A stretch of 64,000 bases of DNA, taken from assembly GCF_900176645.1 (NCBI RefSeq), contig NZ_FXAN01000072.1:1-64000 (forward strand), read 5' to 3'. Below are positions 35,869 through 45,989 of this stretch, piece after piece. The position numbers and the translations under genes were made by a program. A model generated the notes under the pieces. It saw nothing but the letters and a program-made list of their open reading frames with translations. It did not search any database and was not told the DNA's origin. Origin of the DNA: Burkholderia singularis. GTDB taxonomy: Bacteria; Pseudomonadota; Gammaproteobacteria; Burkholderiales; Burkholderiaceae. Within the stretch, counting starts at the first letter, position 1. Each line of letters starts with the position of its first letter.

Positions 35869-36696
35869 ATGAACCCGTATTCCCGACATCCCACCTCGTT
35901 CGCAGCCATCGCCAAAGCTATCTGGAGTCACCGCAGCCTGATATTCCAAATGGCCCAGCGTGAAGTCATCGGCCGCTACCGCGGCTCGATCGTCGGCCTC
36001 GCGTGGTCGTTTTTCACACCGGTGCTGATGCTGACGGTGTACACGTTCTTCTTCTCCGTCGTGTTCAAGGCGCGCTGGGGCACCGCCAGCGACGACAAAT
36101 CGATGTTCGCGGTCGTGCTGTTCGTCGGTCTGATCCTACATGGCCTGCTCGCCGAATGCATCAACCGTGCGCCGACGCTGATCCTCGCGAACGTCAATTA
36201 CGTCAAGAAAGTCGTCTTCCCGCTCGAAATCCTGCCGATTGTCGCGCTAGGCTCCGCGCTCTTTCACAGCGCCATCAGCCTGCTCGTGCTGCTAACCGCG
36301 GAATTGCTGTTCCTGAAGACGCTGCCGTGGACAGCCGTCGTGTTTCCGCTCGTGCTGCTGCCGCTGCTGCTCGCATCACTCGGCCTCGCCTGGTTTCTGT
36401 CCGCGCTCGGCGTCTATGTGCGCGACATCTCGCAGATCACAGGCGTGCTGACCTCCGTGCTGATGTTCCTCTCCCCCGTGTTCTATCCGGTTTCGAATCT
36501 GCCGAGCGAATACCAGTCGCTGATCAAGCTCAATCCGCTTACCTTCATCATCGAAGAAGGACGCAATACGCTGATCTTCGGTCACCTGCCCGACTGGAAT
36601 CTGTGGCTGATCAACATGTTCGGCGCACTCGCGATCTTGTGGTTCGGCTTCTGGTGGTTTCAGCGCACACGGAAAGGCTTCGCCGACGTGCTGTAA
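35869..36696 (+). CDS. wzm: O-antigen ABC transporter permease Wzm
   Basis: A 275-residue ABC-2 type permease with six membrane helices that exports undecaprenyl-linked O-polysaccharide. Conserved features are [21 protein letters not shown] before the first helix, and [10 protein letters not shown] in the last part. Start is the ATG at 35869, directly after a TTG codon. It pairs with wzt, but unusually three reading frames away: an acetyltransferase and a glycosyltransferase gene separate them. Confidence 0.93.
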   Translation: MNPYSRHPTSFAAIAKAIWSHRSLIFQMAQREVIGRYRGSIVGLAWSFFTPVLMLTVYTFFFSVVFKARWGTASDDKSMFAVVLFVGLILHGLLAECINRAPTLILANVNYVKKVVFPLEILPIVALGSALFHSAISLLVLLTAELLFLKTLPWTAVVFPLVLLPLLLASLGLAWFLSALGVYVRDISQITGVLTSVLMFLSPVFYPVSNLPSEYQSLIKLNPLTFIIEEGRNTLIFGHLPDWNLWLINMFGALAILWFGFWWFQRTRKGFADVL

Positions 36697-36730
36697 TTCC
36701 GCCATAACCCCTTCATTCATTCGTGCGATC

Positions 36731-37378
36731 ATGAACCGATCTCAACAGCCGGCCGGCATCAGAAACAGAATCAAGGCACGCCTGCTGCGCTCCCGTTTCT
36801 ATTACGTGCTCGCGGCACTCAAATATTATTTGGCCAACAATGTCGTCGCGCGCTTTCCGTGCGAAAAGGCGCGCAATCTCTACTACCGGAAGGCGCTTCG
36901 CATCGGCATCGGTCGCGACACGCATCTGAGCATGCGCCTGTTCTTCACCGGCTATCACTCACGATGCTCGGTCAGCATCGGCGATAACTGCGTGCTGAAC
37001 CGCGAAATCTATCTCGACGGCAGAACGGGCATCGTCATCGGCGACAATGTGAACGTGTCGTTCCAAACCTGCATCCTGAGCTTGCATCACGATCATAACG
37101 ATCCGAATTTCTCGTCGATCGGCGGCATCGTGACGATCCAAGATCATGCGTGGATCGGCGCGCGCGCTATCATTCTGCCGGGCGTCACCGTCGGCCGGGG
37201 CGCGGTGGTCGCGGCCGGCGCGGTCGTTGCCCGGGACGTTCCCGAATTCGCCGTCGTTGGCGGCGTACCAGCGAAAATCATCGGCGAGCGCAATCCCGAT
37301 ATTCAGTATCTGACGAAATTTTCGCCGTTTTTCGATACCGACGTGTTTGACGAATCCAGCTTTCATCGGCATGACTAA
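36731..37378 (+). CDS. Hexapeptide-repeat acyltransferase (WbbJ-like O-acetyltransferase)
   Basis: A 215-residue left-handed beta-helix acyltransferase. Hexapeptide repeats begin around residue 80 ([16 protein letters not shown]) and the C-terminal coil has [20 protein letters not shown] with [12 protein letters not shown], typical of CysE/LacA/NodL/WbbJ acetyl-CoA-dependent enzymes; the likely catalytic His is in LSLHHDHND. It probably O-acetylates a sugar of the O-polysaccharide. Its 3' end overlaps the following glycosyltransferase by eight bases. Confidence 0.85.
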   Translation: MNRSQQPAGIRNRIKARLLRSRFYYVLAALKYYLANNVVARFPCEKARNLYYRKALRIGIGRDTHLSMRLFFTGYHSRCSVSIGDNCVLNREIYLDGRTGIVIGDNVNVSFQTCILSLHHDHNDPNFSSIGGIVTIQDHAWIGARAIILPGVTVGRGAVVAAGAVVARDVPEFAVVGGVPAKIIGERNPDIQYLTKFSPFFDTDVFDESSFHRHD

Positions 37379-38627
37379 AAAAAACATCCTCGTCTTTTCG
37401 CTGTCTCCGCCCTTACCTGCCAATGCAGGCGGGCCGATCTACGTGATGAATACGATCAGCCCGCTGATCGACGAATATAATTTTCATCTGTTCACGATCG
37501 GTGGCGAGGCCGAGAAGAAGCACATCAACGAGCATCGCGCACTCTACGACCGGCACTTCAAGTCGGTTCACGTCGAGCCCCGCGCGACCATGCCCGCTGA
37601 AAAACGCCTGCCGGGCCGCGCGCTGCATGCGCTCTCTCACGTCCAGCACGGCCTGCCGTTCATGGATGCGAGCTATTACAGCGCCGATGCAGTCCGCAAC
37701 GCGCGCCGGATCGTCAAAGAGCAGCGCATCGACATGCTCGAAGTGCATAGCACGCACCTCGCGTTCTTCCGGAAATTCCTGCCGGATCTTCCCGCGCTGC
37801 TGGTTAGCCACAACATCGAATCGGATCTGTTCCCGTTCTGGATTCCTGCAAACGTGACGGGCTGGCAGAAGTACGCGATCGAGAGCATCGCGAGAATCAG
37901 CCGCGCGAACGCGCACAAGGTCGAGATCGAGAACGCATGGTCGTTCGACGCGATGACGTTCATCTCGCCGGACGACATGAATCGCGTCACCGCGCCGGTC
38001 GAAAAGCATTACATCCCGCTCTGCTTTCCGATCAAGGACGTCGATTACGACGCGAAGCCCCACGATAAGCTCAATCTGCTCTGGATGGGCGGCTTCTGGT
38101 GGTATCCGAACGCCGAAGGCGTGATGTGGTTCGTTCGCGAAATTTTCCCGCGTCTAAAAGATTCGCTCGATCGACTCAACATCTGCCTACATTTCACGGG
38201 CGCCCATCCGCCCGACGAGTTGAAGGCAATTCATGACGGCGAACACGTGCACGTCCACGGCTTCGTGCCGTCGCTCGATCCGATCCTCGCCGACGCGCAC
38301 CTTCTGTTCGTCCCGCTGCTAACCGGCGGCGGCGTGCGCGTTAAAATTCTGGAGGCCATGAGCAACGGCATTCCGGTCATCAGCACGCGCAAGGGCTGCG
38401 AAGGCCTGGGCGCGACCGACCAGGTTGACATCGTGATCCGCGACGATGCGCAGGCCTTCGCCGACGCTATCATCGAACTCGCGGAGCATCGCGACAGGCT
38501 CAGCGACATGTCGCGCAACGCGCGCAATCTGCTCGCCAGCAAATACAACCTCGACGAGTGCGTCAAGACGAAGCGCATGCTTTACGACAAACTGACGTCC
38601 CCCGCTCGCCGCGCCCGGACAGCATAG
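37371..38627 (+). CDS. GT4 glycosyltransferase
   Basis: A 418-residue GT-B enzyme. The N-domain starts [20 protein letters not shown] with the glycine-rich loop and the C-domain contains [14 protein letters not shown] and the EX7E-like nucleotide motif in [17 protein letters not shown]. No membrane helices. The start at 37371 overlaps the acyltransferase by eight bases; an in-frame upstream codon at 37347 is less likely. It should add a sugar to the growing O-polysaccharide; the donor is unknown. Confidence 0.85.
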   Translation: MTKKNILVFSLSPPLPANAGGPIYVMNTISPLIDEYNFHLFTIGGEAEKKHINEHRALYDRHFKSVHVEPRATMPAEKRLPGRALHALSHVQHGLPFMDASYYSADAVRNARRIVKEQRIDMLEVHSTHLAFFRKFLPDLPALLVSHNIESDLFPFWIPANVTGWQKYAIESIARISRANAHKVEIENAWSFDAMTFISPDDMNRVTAPVEKHYIPLCFPIKDVDYDAKPHDKLNLLWMGGFWWYPNAEGVMWFVREIFPRLKDSLDRLNICLHFTGAHPPDELKAIHDGEHVHVHGFVPSLDPILADAHLLFVPLLTGGGVRVKILEAMSNGIPVISTRKGCEGLGATDQVDIVIRDDAQAFADAIIELAEHRDRLSDMSRNARNLLASKYNLDECVKTKRMLYDKLTSPARRARTA

Positions 38628-38699
38628 ACGGCACGCCGGCGCTCACCCGCGAGCGCCGCGTCGATCGCTTGGATCAACGAAACAGAACCGCGCGCACCA

Positions 38700-40013
38700 A
38701 TGAATCTCTCTCCCATCCCGAGTACGTCGTCCGAGAATTTGCTCATTCGAGTCGAAAATATCACCAAGCGTTTTCGCATCTATGACAAACCTGCCGACCG
38801 GCTCAAGCAGTCGATCTTCAGCAAGATGGGCGTGTTCGGCGCGCGCAAGCAGTACGGACACGATTTCCTCGCACTCAACGGCGTATCGTTTTCAATCAAG
38901 CGCGGCGAGACAGTTGGCATCATCGGCCGCAACGGCTCGGGCAAGTCGACGCTGCTGCAAATCATCGCCGGTACGTTGACGCCGAGCGACGGATCGGTAT
39001 CGGTGTTCGGACGCATTTCCGCACTGCTCGAACTGGGCGCGGGCTTTAATCCTGAATTCAGCGGACGCGAAAACGTGATGCTGTCTGCGCGCATCATGGG
39101 AATATCGTCGAGCGAGATCGAAAAACGGTTCGACGACATCGAGCAATTCGCCGACATCGGCGAATTCATCGATCAGCCGGTGAAAACCTATTCGTCAGGC
39201 ATGTACGTGCGGCTTGCGTTTTCGGTCGCGATTCACGTATCACCCGATATTCTCGTCGTCGACGAAGCGCTCGCGGTCGGCGACACCGCATTCCAGACCA
39301 AGTGCCTAACGCGCATCCGCGAATTGCAGCGCGGCGGCACGACGATCCTGCTCGTCACGCACTCGACCAATACGCTAGTCGAATACTGCGACCGGGCGAT
39401 CTATCTGAAGCGCGGCAAGCTGATCGAGGACGGTACGTGCCGCGACGTCGTGAAGCGCTACGCGAACGATCTCGTCGAAGAGGAAGGCGGCATCGCAATC
39501 GACACGTCCGATGCCGGCGATAGCGCCGGCACACCCGCGCTCCCCGACGCGAGCAGCACCGGCAAAGCTAGCGACAAAGCCGTATCGTCGAACAAAACGT
39601 CGATCCTGGACGTCGCGGTCACCGACTCGGCCGGCAATGCGCGCAGCACGTTCAGCTTCGGCGAGCCCTTCCGCGTCACCGTCTCGATTGATATCCATCA
39701 GACCAACCCCCGCCCTTGCTTCGGAATCCAGATCAAGAGCGTCGACGACATCGTGCTTTGGAGCACCACCACGCAGCACATGAACATCGCGCTCGACCGG
39801 ATGGAACCGGGCGTCTATCATTTCACCTGGCGGTTGCGGGCCAATTTTGCCGGCAACCGGTACGTGCTCGCGATCGGCGTCGGCGACACCGAATCGGGCG
39901 AATACAAGCGCCACGCGCGTCTGCCGTACGGCGGCCATATCGACGTTCTGCCCCAAGACGGCGGCGGATCCGGCTGGCTCGCCCCGTGCCCCGAATTCGT
40001 GCTCTCAACATGA
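38700..40013 (+). CDS. wzt: O-antigen ABC transporter ATP-binding protein Wzt with C-terminal glycan-binding domain
   Basis: A 437-residue ATPase that powers export with Wzm. Walker A GRNGSGKS (76-83), signature YSSGMYVRLAF (164-174) and Walker B ILVVDEAL (184-191) are intact. After residue ~290 an Ala/Ser linker leads to a beta-sandwich C-domain of ~140 residues (Wzt_C type) that in E. coli O8/O9a reads the modified chain end. That implies this O-polysaccharide carries a chain-terminating modification, for which the neighbouring acyltransferase or pyruvyltransferase are candidates. It overlaps the next gene by four bases. Confidence 0.93.
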   Translation: MNLSPIPSTSSENLLIRVENITKRFRIYDKPADRLKQSIFSKMGVFGARKQYGHDFLALNGVSFSIKRGETVGIIGRNGSGKSTLLQIIAGTLTPSDGSVSVFGRISALLELGAGFNPEFSGRENVMLSARIMGISSSEIEKRFDDIEQFADIGEFIDQPVKTYSSGMYVRLAFSVAIHVSPDILVVDEALAVGDTAFQTKCLTRIRELQRGGTTILLVTHSTNTLVEYCDRAIYLKRGKLIEDGTCRDVVKRYANDLVEEEGGIAIDTSDAGDSAGTPALPDASSTGKASDKAVSSNKTSILDVAVTDSAGNARSTFSFGEPFRVTVSIDIHQTNPRPCFGIQIKSVDDIVLWSTTTQHMNIALDRMEPGVYHFTWRLRANFAGNRYVLAIGVGDTESGEYKRHARLPYGGHIDVLPQDGGGSGWLAPCPEFVLST

Positions 40014-43000
40014 CTGAATCCATCGACAATCCGGTTCGCCCCGTCAAAGCCGTCGTCATCGGCTATTACGGCGCGCCCAACGTAGGCGACGAGCTACTGC
40101 TCAGCCTGCTGGTCGATTGGGCGCGCGCGCGTCACATCGAGCTTGTCGCGGCGAGCATCAATCCCGACTATACGGCGCGCACTCATGCAATCAAGGCCGT
40201 CGATTACTTCAATCTCGGCTCGATCGGCAAAGAGCTGGCCACGGCCGACCTGCTGATCTTCGGCGGCGGCGGAATCTTTCAGGATCATCATCCATTCCGG
40301 ATCACATCGCTTTACGACCCAACCCAGAATGACATCGCCGCCTACGCGCGCATTTTCTACATGGGCCGGCAATTCGGCGTGCGCACCGTCATCTGGGCAC
40401 ACGGCGTCGGCCCGCTAGCCACGCTGGACGGACAGCAGATCTCGCGGGACGTGTTCACGCTCGCCGATCACGTTTCGTTGCGGGATGCCGATTCGCTCGC
40501 GCTGTTGCGCTCGCTCGGCGTCGAACGCGATGCGCTCGTCGCGCCCGATCCCGGCTGGTTTTTCGTCAACACGCCTAAGCCACCGCTGCGTTTCGACGAT
40601 CAATTAAAGCCGCTCGCCGGCCGGCGCAAGCTGGCCGTGCTGGTCCGTTCGTGGGAATTCGATCAGGCGTGGGAATCCGCTTTCGGCGACGCACTGCGCA
40701 AAGCCATCTCCAACGAATGGGGCATCGTCTGGATTGGATTCCAGTGGAGCGAAAGCGAGCGTGAAACGAGCGTTGATCTGCCGTGTATCGAGAAACTGCG
40801 CGCCCGACTCGGTGATGACATCCCGAGCGTCGTCATCGACAAGCTCTCCCCCGACGCGGCGTTCGTGCTGCTCAAGCAATGCGACGCGGTGTTCTCGATG
40901 CGTCTGCACGGCAGCATCATGGCGATCGGCGGCGGCTGCCACGTCGCGGCGCTCGAATACGACAGAAAGATGGCCGTCGCCCACGACATGGCTGGACTGC
41001 CCGCCAACATGCGGCTGCAGTTGTCGGACCCGCCATCGCGATTTGACGAAGTGCTGGGCCGCCTGCTCGGCGAACCGTCCGGATTATGGACGCTTCCGCC
41101 CGCGCGCATGGAAGCACTCGCACGCAAGGCCAGTGAACATTTCGAGTTGCTCGACGCGGCGCTCGCCGCAACAGCCGGCACATCGGCGGCGGCGCACGCC
41201 GAGCGCTGGAAAAGCAATCAACTCGATTGGACCAGCACGTGGCTGCAGCAACTGATTTGGAATAACGATCAAATCCGCAGCACCAGCGATCGAGCACATG
41301 ATCTATTACATTACCGTGACCTTCAGCTCGCGGAACAGATGGCGCACGTGTCGCAACTGTCGAGCGAACTGTCGGACATCAAGACGCTCCTCGGACAGCA
41401 GTCCGCGCTCGTGCAGCAGCTTCAAGCGGACAACAACGCGCTGAAAGCCCAAAACGGCGAGCTGGAAACCCGGAACGACACGCTGCAAGCGACGCTTGAT
41501 AGCATTCAACACGAATCCGCCGAGATTCGGCAACGGCTCGCCGCAGCCGAACGCGCATTGCACAGCTATCAGAACGCGCCGCTCGACCCCGGAGCCGCCG
41601 CCACTCTGCCTCAGACCAGCGATAGCGGACTTGCGCAGAACGCGCGAGAAACACAAGCAGAAGCACACGCACTCGCGTCATCTTCGATGGTAAGCAATAT
41701 GATGAAGTCACCAAAAATTTACGCCAACCGGGCCGTTTACCTTCTCCAAAACGGAGGCGTGCGTGCTCTGGCCTCGGCCGTGCGCCGGAAATACCGGATG
41801 CGCGCCGCCGCTCAAGCCGCGAGCGGCGCCATCGCGATACTTCCCGCGCCTGCCGTGCAAAACGATCCGTATCGCGCACTGCACTCGGCCGCTCAGCTCC
41901 AGCGCGCGGAACTCATCATCGTTGCGCCCTATGCGTATCGCGCCAGCGGCGGGACACGTCGATACGCGCAGCTCGCGGCTGCGGCCATCGCGGCGGGCCA
42001 TCGCGTCATTTATCTGAACGCGTCGACGGCCAGCGGCGAAGACGCCTCGCCGTCCGAAGGCGTATCCGGCCTCTTCGAAACACAACTCGACGCGATCTCT
42101 GTCACGGAACTGTTCGGTCTCGTTTCTTCGTTTGCGAAGCTCATCATCGGCGCGCCGGCGGCAGGCGTGCTGCCATTCTTCGATTACGCGCGCCATCGCG
42201 GCATCGAAACCGTATTCGACATCGATCGCGAATGGCGCGGCGATGCGCGCAATCCCGGTTCGCCGTTCCAGCAGTTGCTCGCCAACGCGAGCCGCTGCAC
42301 GGCCGCTACCCCGGCGCTGCAAGCCTCGCTCGCCGACAGCCGGAACGACATTTCCCTGCTGCGTGACGCGGTGCTGCACACATCGTTCGATTCCTACAAA
42401 ACGTATGATCCGCCAGCCGGACTACGCACCGGCTCGCACAAGCAAGGCCTGTTCTACCCGGCTTGCGGCATCGAATTCATCGACTGGGACATGTTGAAAA
42501 CCGCGGCCGATCGCAACGCAAACACGGTCTTCTACGTGATGACATCCGACAATCTTCGGCAGCCAATGCCGTCCAACGTCATCGCGCTGCCGCCGGTCCC
42601 GATCAACCAGCTCGGCGCCTACGCGGCGAGCGTCGATTTCCTCTACGCGCCGCTGCTTCCGAGCGCAGCCCATGCCGGCGACAGCGACTTCAACGTCTAC
42701 GCGGGCCTGCATCTCGGCAAGCCGGTCGTCAGCTCGCTGGATAGCGGCCTGGGTGACACGCGCTCCCTGTTCATCCGCCCGGCCGCCGACGATTTCGCCG
42801 CCGCTTGTGCGACGCTGTCCGGCGACAGCTCGCCCCAGGCCGCCGACGAGCAATTCGTTTCGCAACACAGCTGGCTCGCCCGCCTTGAGCAACTCGCGCC
42901 CGCCGAGCCGAGACGCGACGTCAGCGTCGTCATCCTGATCCACAACAACGCGAAAATCATCGGCCGCTGCCTGAGCACCCTGCTCGCGCACTGCTCCGCG

Positions 43001-43672
43001 TATCTGGCCGAGGTCATCGTCGTCGACAATGCAAGCTCGGACGGCGGCGCCGAGATCGTCGAAAAACACTTCCCGCAGGTCAAGCTGATCCGCAATCCGC
43101 AGAACGGCTGCTCGTCCGGCCGCAACCTCGGCGTCGCGCACAGCAGCGGCAAATACGTCGCATTCTTCGACAGCGATCAGTGGTTCGTCGGCTCCGCGGG
43201 TTTTGCGGAAGCGCTGCACGTGCTCGAAAACAACGCCGCCGTCGGCACCATCGGCTGGAACGCCGGCTGGTTCGACGCGACGCGCACCGATCTTGGCGGC
43301 ATGATCGCCGATTACTGTCCGAACCGGGCGATGAACAGCATCGCAATTCGCGATGGCTTCCGCGCGGACATCGGCTTCCTCGGCACGAGCGGCATGTTCC
43401 TGCGCCGCGAGACTTTCGACGCCACCGCCGGCTTCGACACGTTCTACGATCCGACCTGCTTCGAGGATACGGACATCTGCTTCCAGATCAAGGCGCTGGG
43501 CATGCAAGTTGTCTATCGCGATCTGTCGGGCGTGCGTCATCAGCCGCATCAGACAACCGGCGCAAACAGCGGCAGCGATGCGTATCAGGCGCTCTTCCAG
43601 CGCAACGCCGCATACTTCAAGGAAAAATGGAAGAGCCATCCGGAATTCTTCCTCGATTACGTCTGGGACTGA
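40010..43672 (+). CDS. Multidomain polysaccharide pyruvyltransferase / coiled-coil / glycosyltransferase fusion
   Basis: A 1220-residue protein with four visible modules. Residues ~13-350 are a polysaccharide pyruvyl transferase domain (GYYGAPNVGDELLL at the start, SMRLHGSI at 296-303). Residues ~437-520 form a coiled coil rich in Gln, Leu and Glu. Residues ~635-930 resemble a GT-B type glycosyltransferase (LIIVAPYAYRASGGTRRYAQ, FNVYAGLHLGKPVV). Residues ~971-1200 are a GT2 domain with VSVVILIHNN, VIVVDNASSDGG and the metal motif FDSDQ (1053-1057). No membrane segment. The ATG at 40010 overlaps wzt as ATGA. The coiled coil could oligomerise the enzyme or set chain length, as WbdD does. Pyruvylation of the chain, possibly on ManNAc given the adjacent wecB, is inferred. 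Confidence 0.87.
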   Translation: MTESIDNPVRPVKAVVIGYYGAPNVGDELLLSLLVDWARARHIELVAASINPDYTARTHAIKAVDYFNLGSIGKELATADLLIFGGGGIFQDHHPFRITSLYDPTQNDIAAYARIFYMGRQFGVRTVIWAHGVGPLATLDGQQISRDVFTLADHVSLRDADSLALLRSLGVERDALVAPDPGWFFVNTPKPPLRFDDQLKPLAGRRKLAVLVRSWEFDQAWESAFGDALRKAISNEWGIVWIGFQWSESERETSVDLPCIEKLRARLGDDIPSVVIDKLSPDAAFVLLKQCDAVFSMRLHGSIMAIGGGCHVAALEYDRKMAVAHDMAGLPANMRLQLSDPPSRFDEVLGRLLGEPSGLWTLPPARMEALARKASEHFELLDAALAATAGTSAAAHAERWKSNQLDWTSTWLQQLIWNNDQIRSTSDRAHDLLHYRDLQLAEQMAHVSQLSSELSDIKTLLGQQSALVQQLQADNNALKAQNGELETRNDTLQATLDSIQHESAEIRQRLAAAERALHSYQNAPLDPGAAATLPQTSDSGLAQNARETQAEAHALASSSMVSNMMKSPKIYANRAVYLLQNGGVRALASAVRRKYRMRAAAQAASGAIAILPAPAVQNDPYRALHSAAQLQRAELIIVAPYAYRASGGTRRYAQLAAAAIAAGHRVIYLNASTASGEDASPSEGVSGLFETQLDAISVTELFGLVSSFAKLIIGAPAAGVLPFFDYARHRGIETVFDIDREWRGDARNPGSPFQQLLANASRCTAATPALQASLADSRNDISLLRDAVLHTSFDSYKTYDPPAGLRTGSHKQGLFYPACGIEFIDWDMLKTAADRNANTVFYVMTSDNLRQPMPSNVIALPPVPINQLGAYAASVDFLYAPLLPSAAHAGDSDFNVYAGLHLGKPVVSSLDSGLGDTRSLFIRPAADDFAAACATLSGDSSPQAADEQFVSQHSWLARLEQLAPAEPRRDVSVVILIHNNAKIIGRCLSTLLAHCSAYLAEVIVVDNASSDGGAEIVEKHFPQVKLIRNPQNGCSSGRNLGVAHSSGKYVAFFDSDQWFVGSAGFAEALHVLENNAAVGTIGWNAGWFDATRTDLGGMIADYCPNRAMNSIAIRDGFRADIGFLGTSGMFLRRETFDATAGFDTFYDPTCFEDTDICFQIKALGMQVVYRDLSGVRHQPHQTTGANSGSDAYQALFQRNAAYFKEKWKSHPEFFLDYVWD

Positions 43673-43673
43673 C

Positions 43674-44774
43674 ATGACCAACACAGTGCTATGCGTCGTC
43701 GGCACAAGGCCGGAAGCGATCAAGATGGCGCCCGTCATCAAGGCGCTCAAAGCGCGCACGGGCGTGAACACACGCGTGCTGGCCACCGCGCAGCATCGCC
43801 ACATGCTGGATCAGATCTTCGCGAATTTCGGCATCGCCGCGGATATCGATCTTGACGTCATGCAACCCGACCAAAGTCTCGCCGCGTTGACGAGCCGCCT
43901 GCTGATGAGTCTCGACGGTGTGCTCAGCCACGAGCGTCCGCAACTCGTACTCGCGCAAGGGGACACGACGACGGTTATGTCGGTGGCAATCGCGTCCTTC
44001 TACCGGAAAATTCCATTCGGCCATATCGAGGCCGGCTTACGCACGGGCATACGGAACAATCCGTTTCCGGAGGAAATGAATCGCGTACTAGTGGGTAACC
44101 TCGCAGATCTCCACTTCGCACCGACGGAAAGCGCGAGAGCCAATCTGCTCAATGCCGGCATTCGCGATGATTCCATCTGGGTGACGGGCAATACGGTCAT
44201 CGATGCGCTCCTCGACACCGTCAAGACGAAACCGGCGCTCAACATCCCGCTCGATCCGGTCAAGCGTCTGCTGCTCGTCACGGCCCATCGCCGCGAAAAT
44301 TTCGGTGAGCCGCTCGCCGACATCTGCCGCGCGCTCGCGACGCTCGTCGAGCAAAACGACGACATCCAGATTCTGTTTCCGGTTCACCCGAACCCGAACG
44401 TCAAGCAAACGGTCCACGCGCTGCTCGGACGAACACCCCGCGTGTTTCTGGTTCCGCCGCTCGACTATGCGCCGTTTGTCGCAGCGATGCAGCGCGCCCA
44501 CCTGATTCTGAGCGACTCGGGCGGCGTGCAGGAAGAAGCACCCGCACTCGCGAAGCCGGTTCTCGTGCTCCGCTCACAGACGGAGCGCCCGGAAGCTGTC
44601 GCCGCTGGCGTGGTCAAGATCGTCGGATCGCGCTCGGCCGACATCGTCGCCTCCGCACAGACCCTGCTGGATTCCGACGAACAGTATCGGACGGTTGCGC
44701 GCGGCGTCTCTCCCTACGGAGACGGCTTGGCTGCACAGCGCATTGCCGACATCGTGACGGACCGCTTTGCATGA
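43674..44774 (+). CDS. wecB: UDP-N-acetylglucosamine 2-epimerase (non-hydrolysing)
   Basis: A 366-residue enzyme interconverting UDP-GlcNAc and UDP-ManNAc. It has VVGTRPEAIKMAPVI, LAQGDTTTVMS, HIEAGLRTG and the C-terminal SDSGGVQEEAPAL, all conserved catalytic or nucleotide-binding stretches. The ATG follows the fusion-protein stop by one base and the stop overlaps the next gene by four bases. No UDP-ManNAc dehydrogenase (wecC) is near, so ManNAc itself rather than ManNAcA is the probable product used. Confidence 0.93.
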   Translation: MTNTVLCVVGTRPEAIKMAPVIKALKARTGVNTRVLATAQHRHMLDQIFANFGIAADIDLDVMQPDQSLAALTSRLLMSLDGVLSHERPQLVLAQGDTTTVMSVAIASFYRKIPFGHIEAGLRTGIRNNPFPEEMNRVLVGNLADLHFAPTESARANLLNAGIRDDSIWVTGNTVIDALLDTVKTKPALNIPLDPVKRLLLVTAHRRENFGEPLADICRALATLVEQNDDIQILFPVHPNPNVKQTVHALLGRTPRVFLVPPLDYAPFVAAMQRAHLILSDSGGVQEEAPALAKPVLVLRSQTERPEAVAAGVVKIVGSRSADIVASAQTLLDSDEQYRTVARGVSPYGDGLAAQRIADIVTDRFA

Positions 44775-45883
44775 TCGAGCAGCTCGTTTATCTGTCTCCC
44801 GTGCCTTGGGCGAGTTTCACTCAGCGTCCGCACAAATTCGTCGAATGGTTCCATGCAACGGCTCGCGCGAACGTACACTGGTTCGATCCGTATCCGACCC
44901 GTTTGCCCGAGCCCGGCGATTTGAAGCGCCTGTTCGCGCAGGATGCCGGACACGACGCTTCAGCGATCCCCGGCTGGCTCGACATCGCGCACGTGCGCAG
45001 CTTGCCGATCGAGCCGATTGTCGGCGGGACGGCAATCAATCGGCGATTGTGGCGTGGCGCGGTCGATACCATCCGCGATCAATGCGCGAGGGCAAAAACA
45101 ATGCTGGTCATCGGCAAGCCATCGGCGTTCGCGGTCGACGTGTTGCAGCAGACGTCGCCCTATCGCACCGTCTATGACTGCATGGACAATTTCCCGTCGT
45201 TCTACTCCGGCCTGTCTCGCGCAAGCATTGCGCGGATGGAGCGAATCATCGCCGTGCGCGTGGACCGGCTCATCGTTTCGTCGACCACGCTTGAGGCGCG
45301 TTGGCGGCCGCATCGCCCTGACCTCATGCTTATCCCCAACGGGCTCGATCCGGCCGCGCTGCCGGCGGTTCGCGCAAGACGCGCGGTTTCAGAATCACCC
45401 GCCGTTTTCGGGTATCTCGGCACGCTCGGCGCATGGTTCGATTGGGAATGGCTGATCCGGCTCGCGCAATGCCGTCCGCATGACGAGATCCGGCTGATCG
45501 GGCCGCTGTTCTCCCCCCCTCAGCAGCCGCTGCCCCGCAACATTACGCTCCACCCACCGCTCGAACATTCGAAGGCGATGGCAGCGCTCGCGACCTTCGA
45601 CGTCGGCCTGATCCCATTCGTTAGAAATGACCTGACCCACGGCGTCGATCCGATCAAATATTACGAGTACAGGGCGGTCGGCTTGCCGATCATCTCCACC
45701 GCCTTCGGGGAAATGGCCGGGCGAAGCAACGAAGCCGGCGTGTTCATCACGCCCGGCATCGATGGTCTCGAAGCCGCCGCCGATGAGGCGCTTCGGTATA
45801 TGGCGCAGACAAGCGAGATCGAAGCGTTCAGGAACCAGCATAGCTGGAACAGGAAATTCGATAACGCGGGACTTTACTCGTAA
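44771..45883 (+). CDS. GT-B glycosyltransferase (TuaH-like)
   Basis: A 370-residue protein with the opening LVYLSPVPWASFTQRPHKF characteristic of TuaH-like family 1/4 transferases, a central YDCMDNFPSFYSG, and C-domain segments VFGYLGTLGAWFDWEWL and YYEYRAVGLPIIST (EX7E-like E in the KYYEY context). It is last in the plus-strand block from wzm, overlapping wecB by four bases. It would add one of the O-polysaccharide sugars. Convergent with rmlD. Confidence 0.83.
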   Translation: MIEQLVYLSPVPWASFTQRPHKFVEWFHATARANVHWFDPYPTRLPEPGDLKRLFAQDAGHDASAIPGWLDIAHVRSLPIEPIVGGTAINRRLWRGAVDTIRDQCARAKTMLVIGKPSAFAVDVLQQTSPYRTVYDCMDNFPSFYSGLSRASIARMERIIAVRVDRLIVSSTTLEARWRPHRPDLMLIPNGLDPAALPAVRARRAVSESPAVFGYLGTLGAWFDWEWLIRLAQCRPHDEIRLIGPLFSPPQQPLPRNITLHPPLEHSKAMAALATFDVGLIPFVRNDLTHGVDPIKYYEYRAVGLPIISTAFGEMAGRSNEAGVFITPGIDGLEAAADEALRYMAQTSEIEAFRNQHSWNRKFDNAGLYS

Positions 45884-45989
45884 GTCAACGCGAATTCCCA
45901 CGCTCCCTTACCTCTCAATCCTGCAAACCGCAGACGCGCCCTTCGCGATCGTTGTTACCACCGGATTACCGGCCGGGGCGCCACATCGG

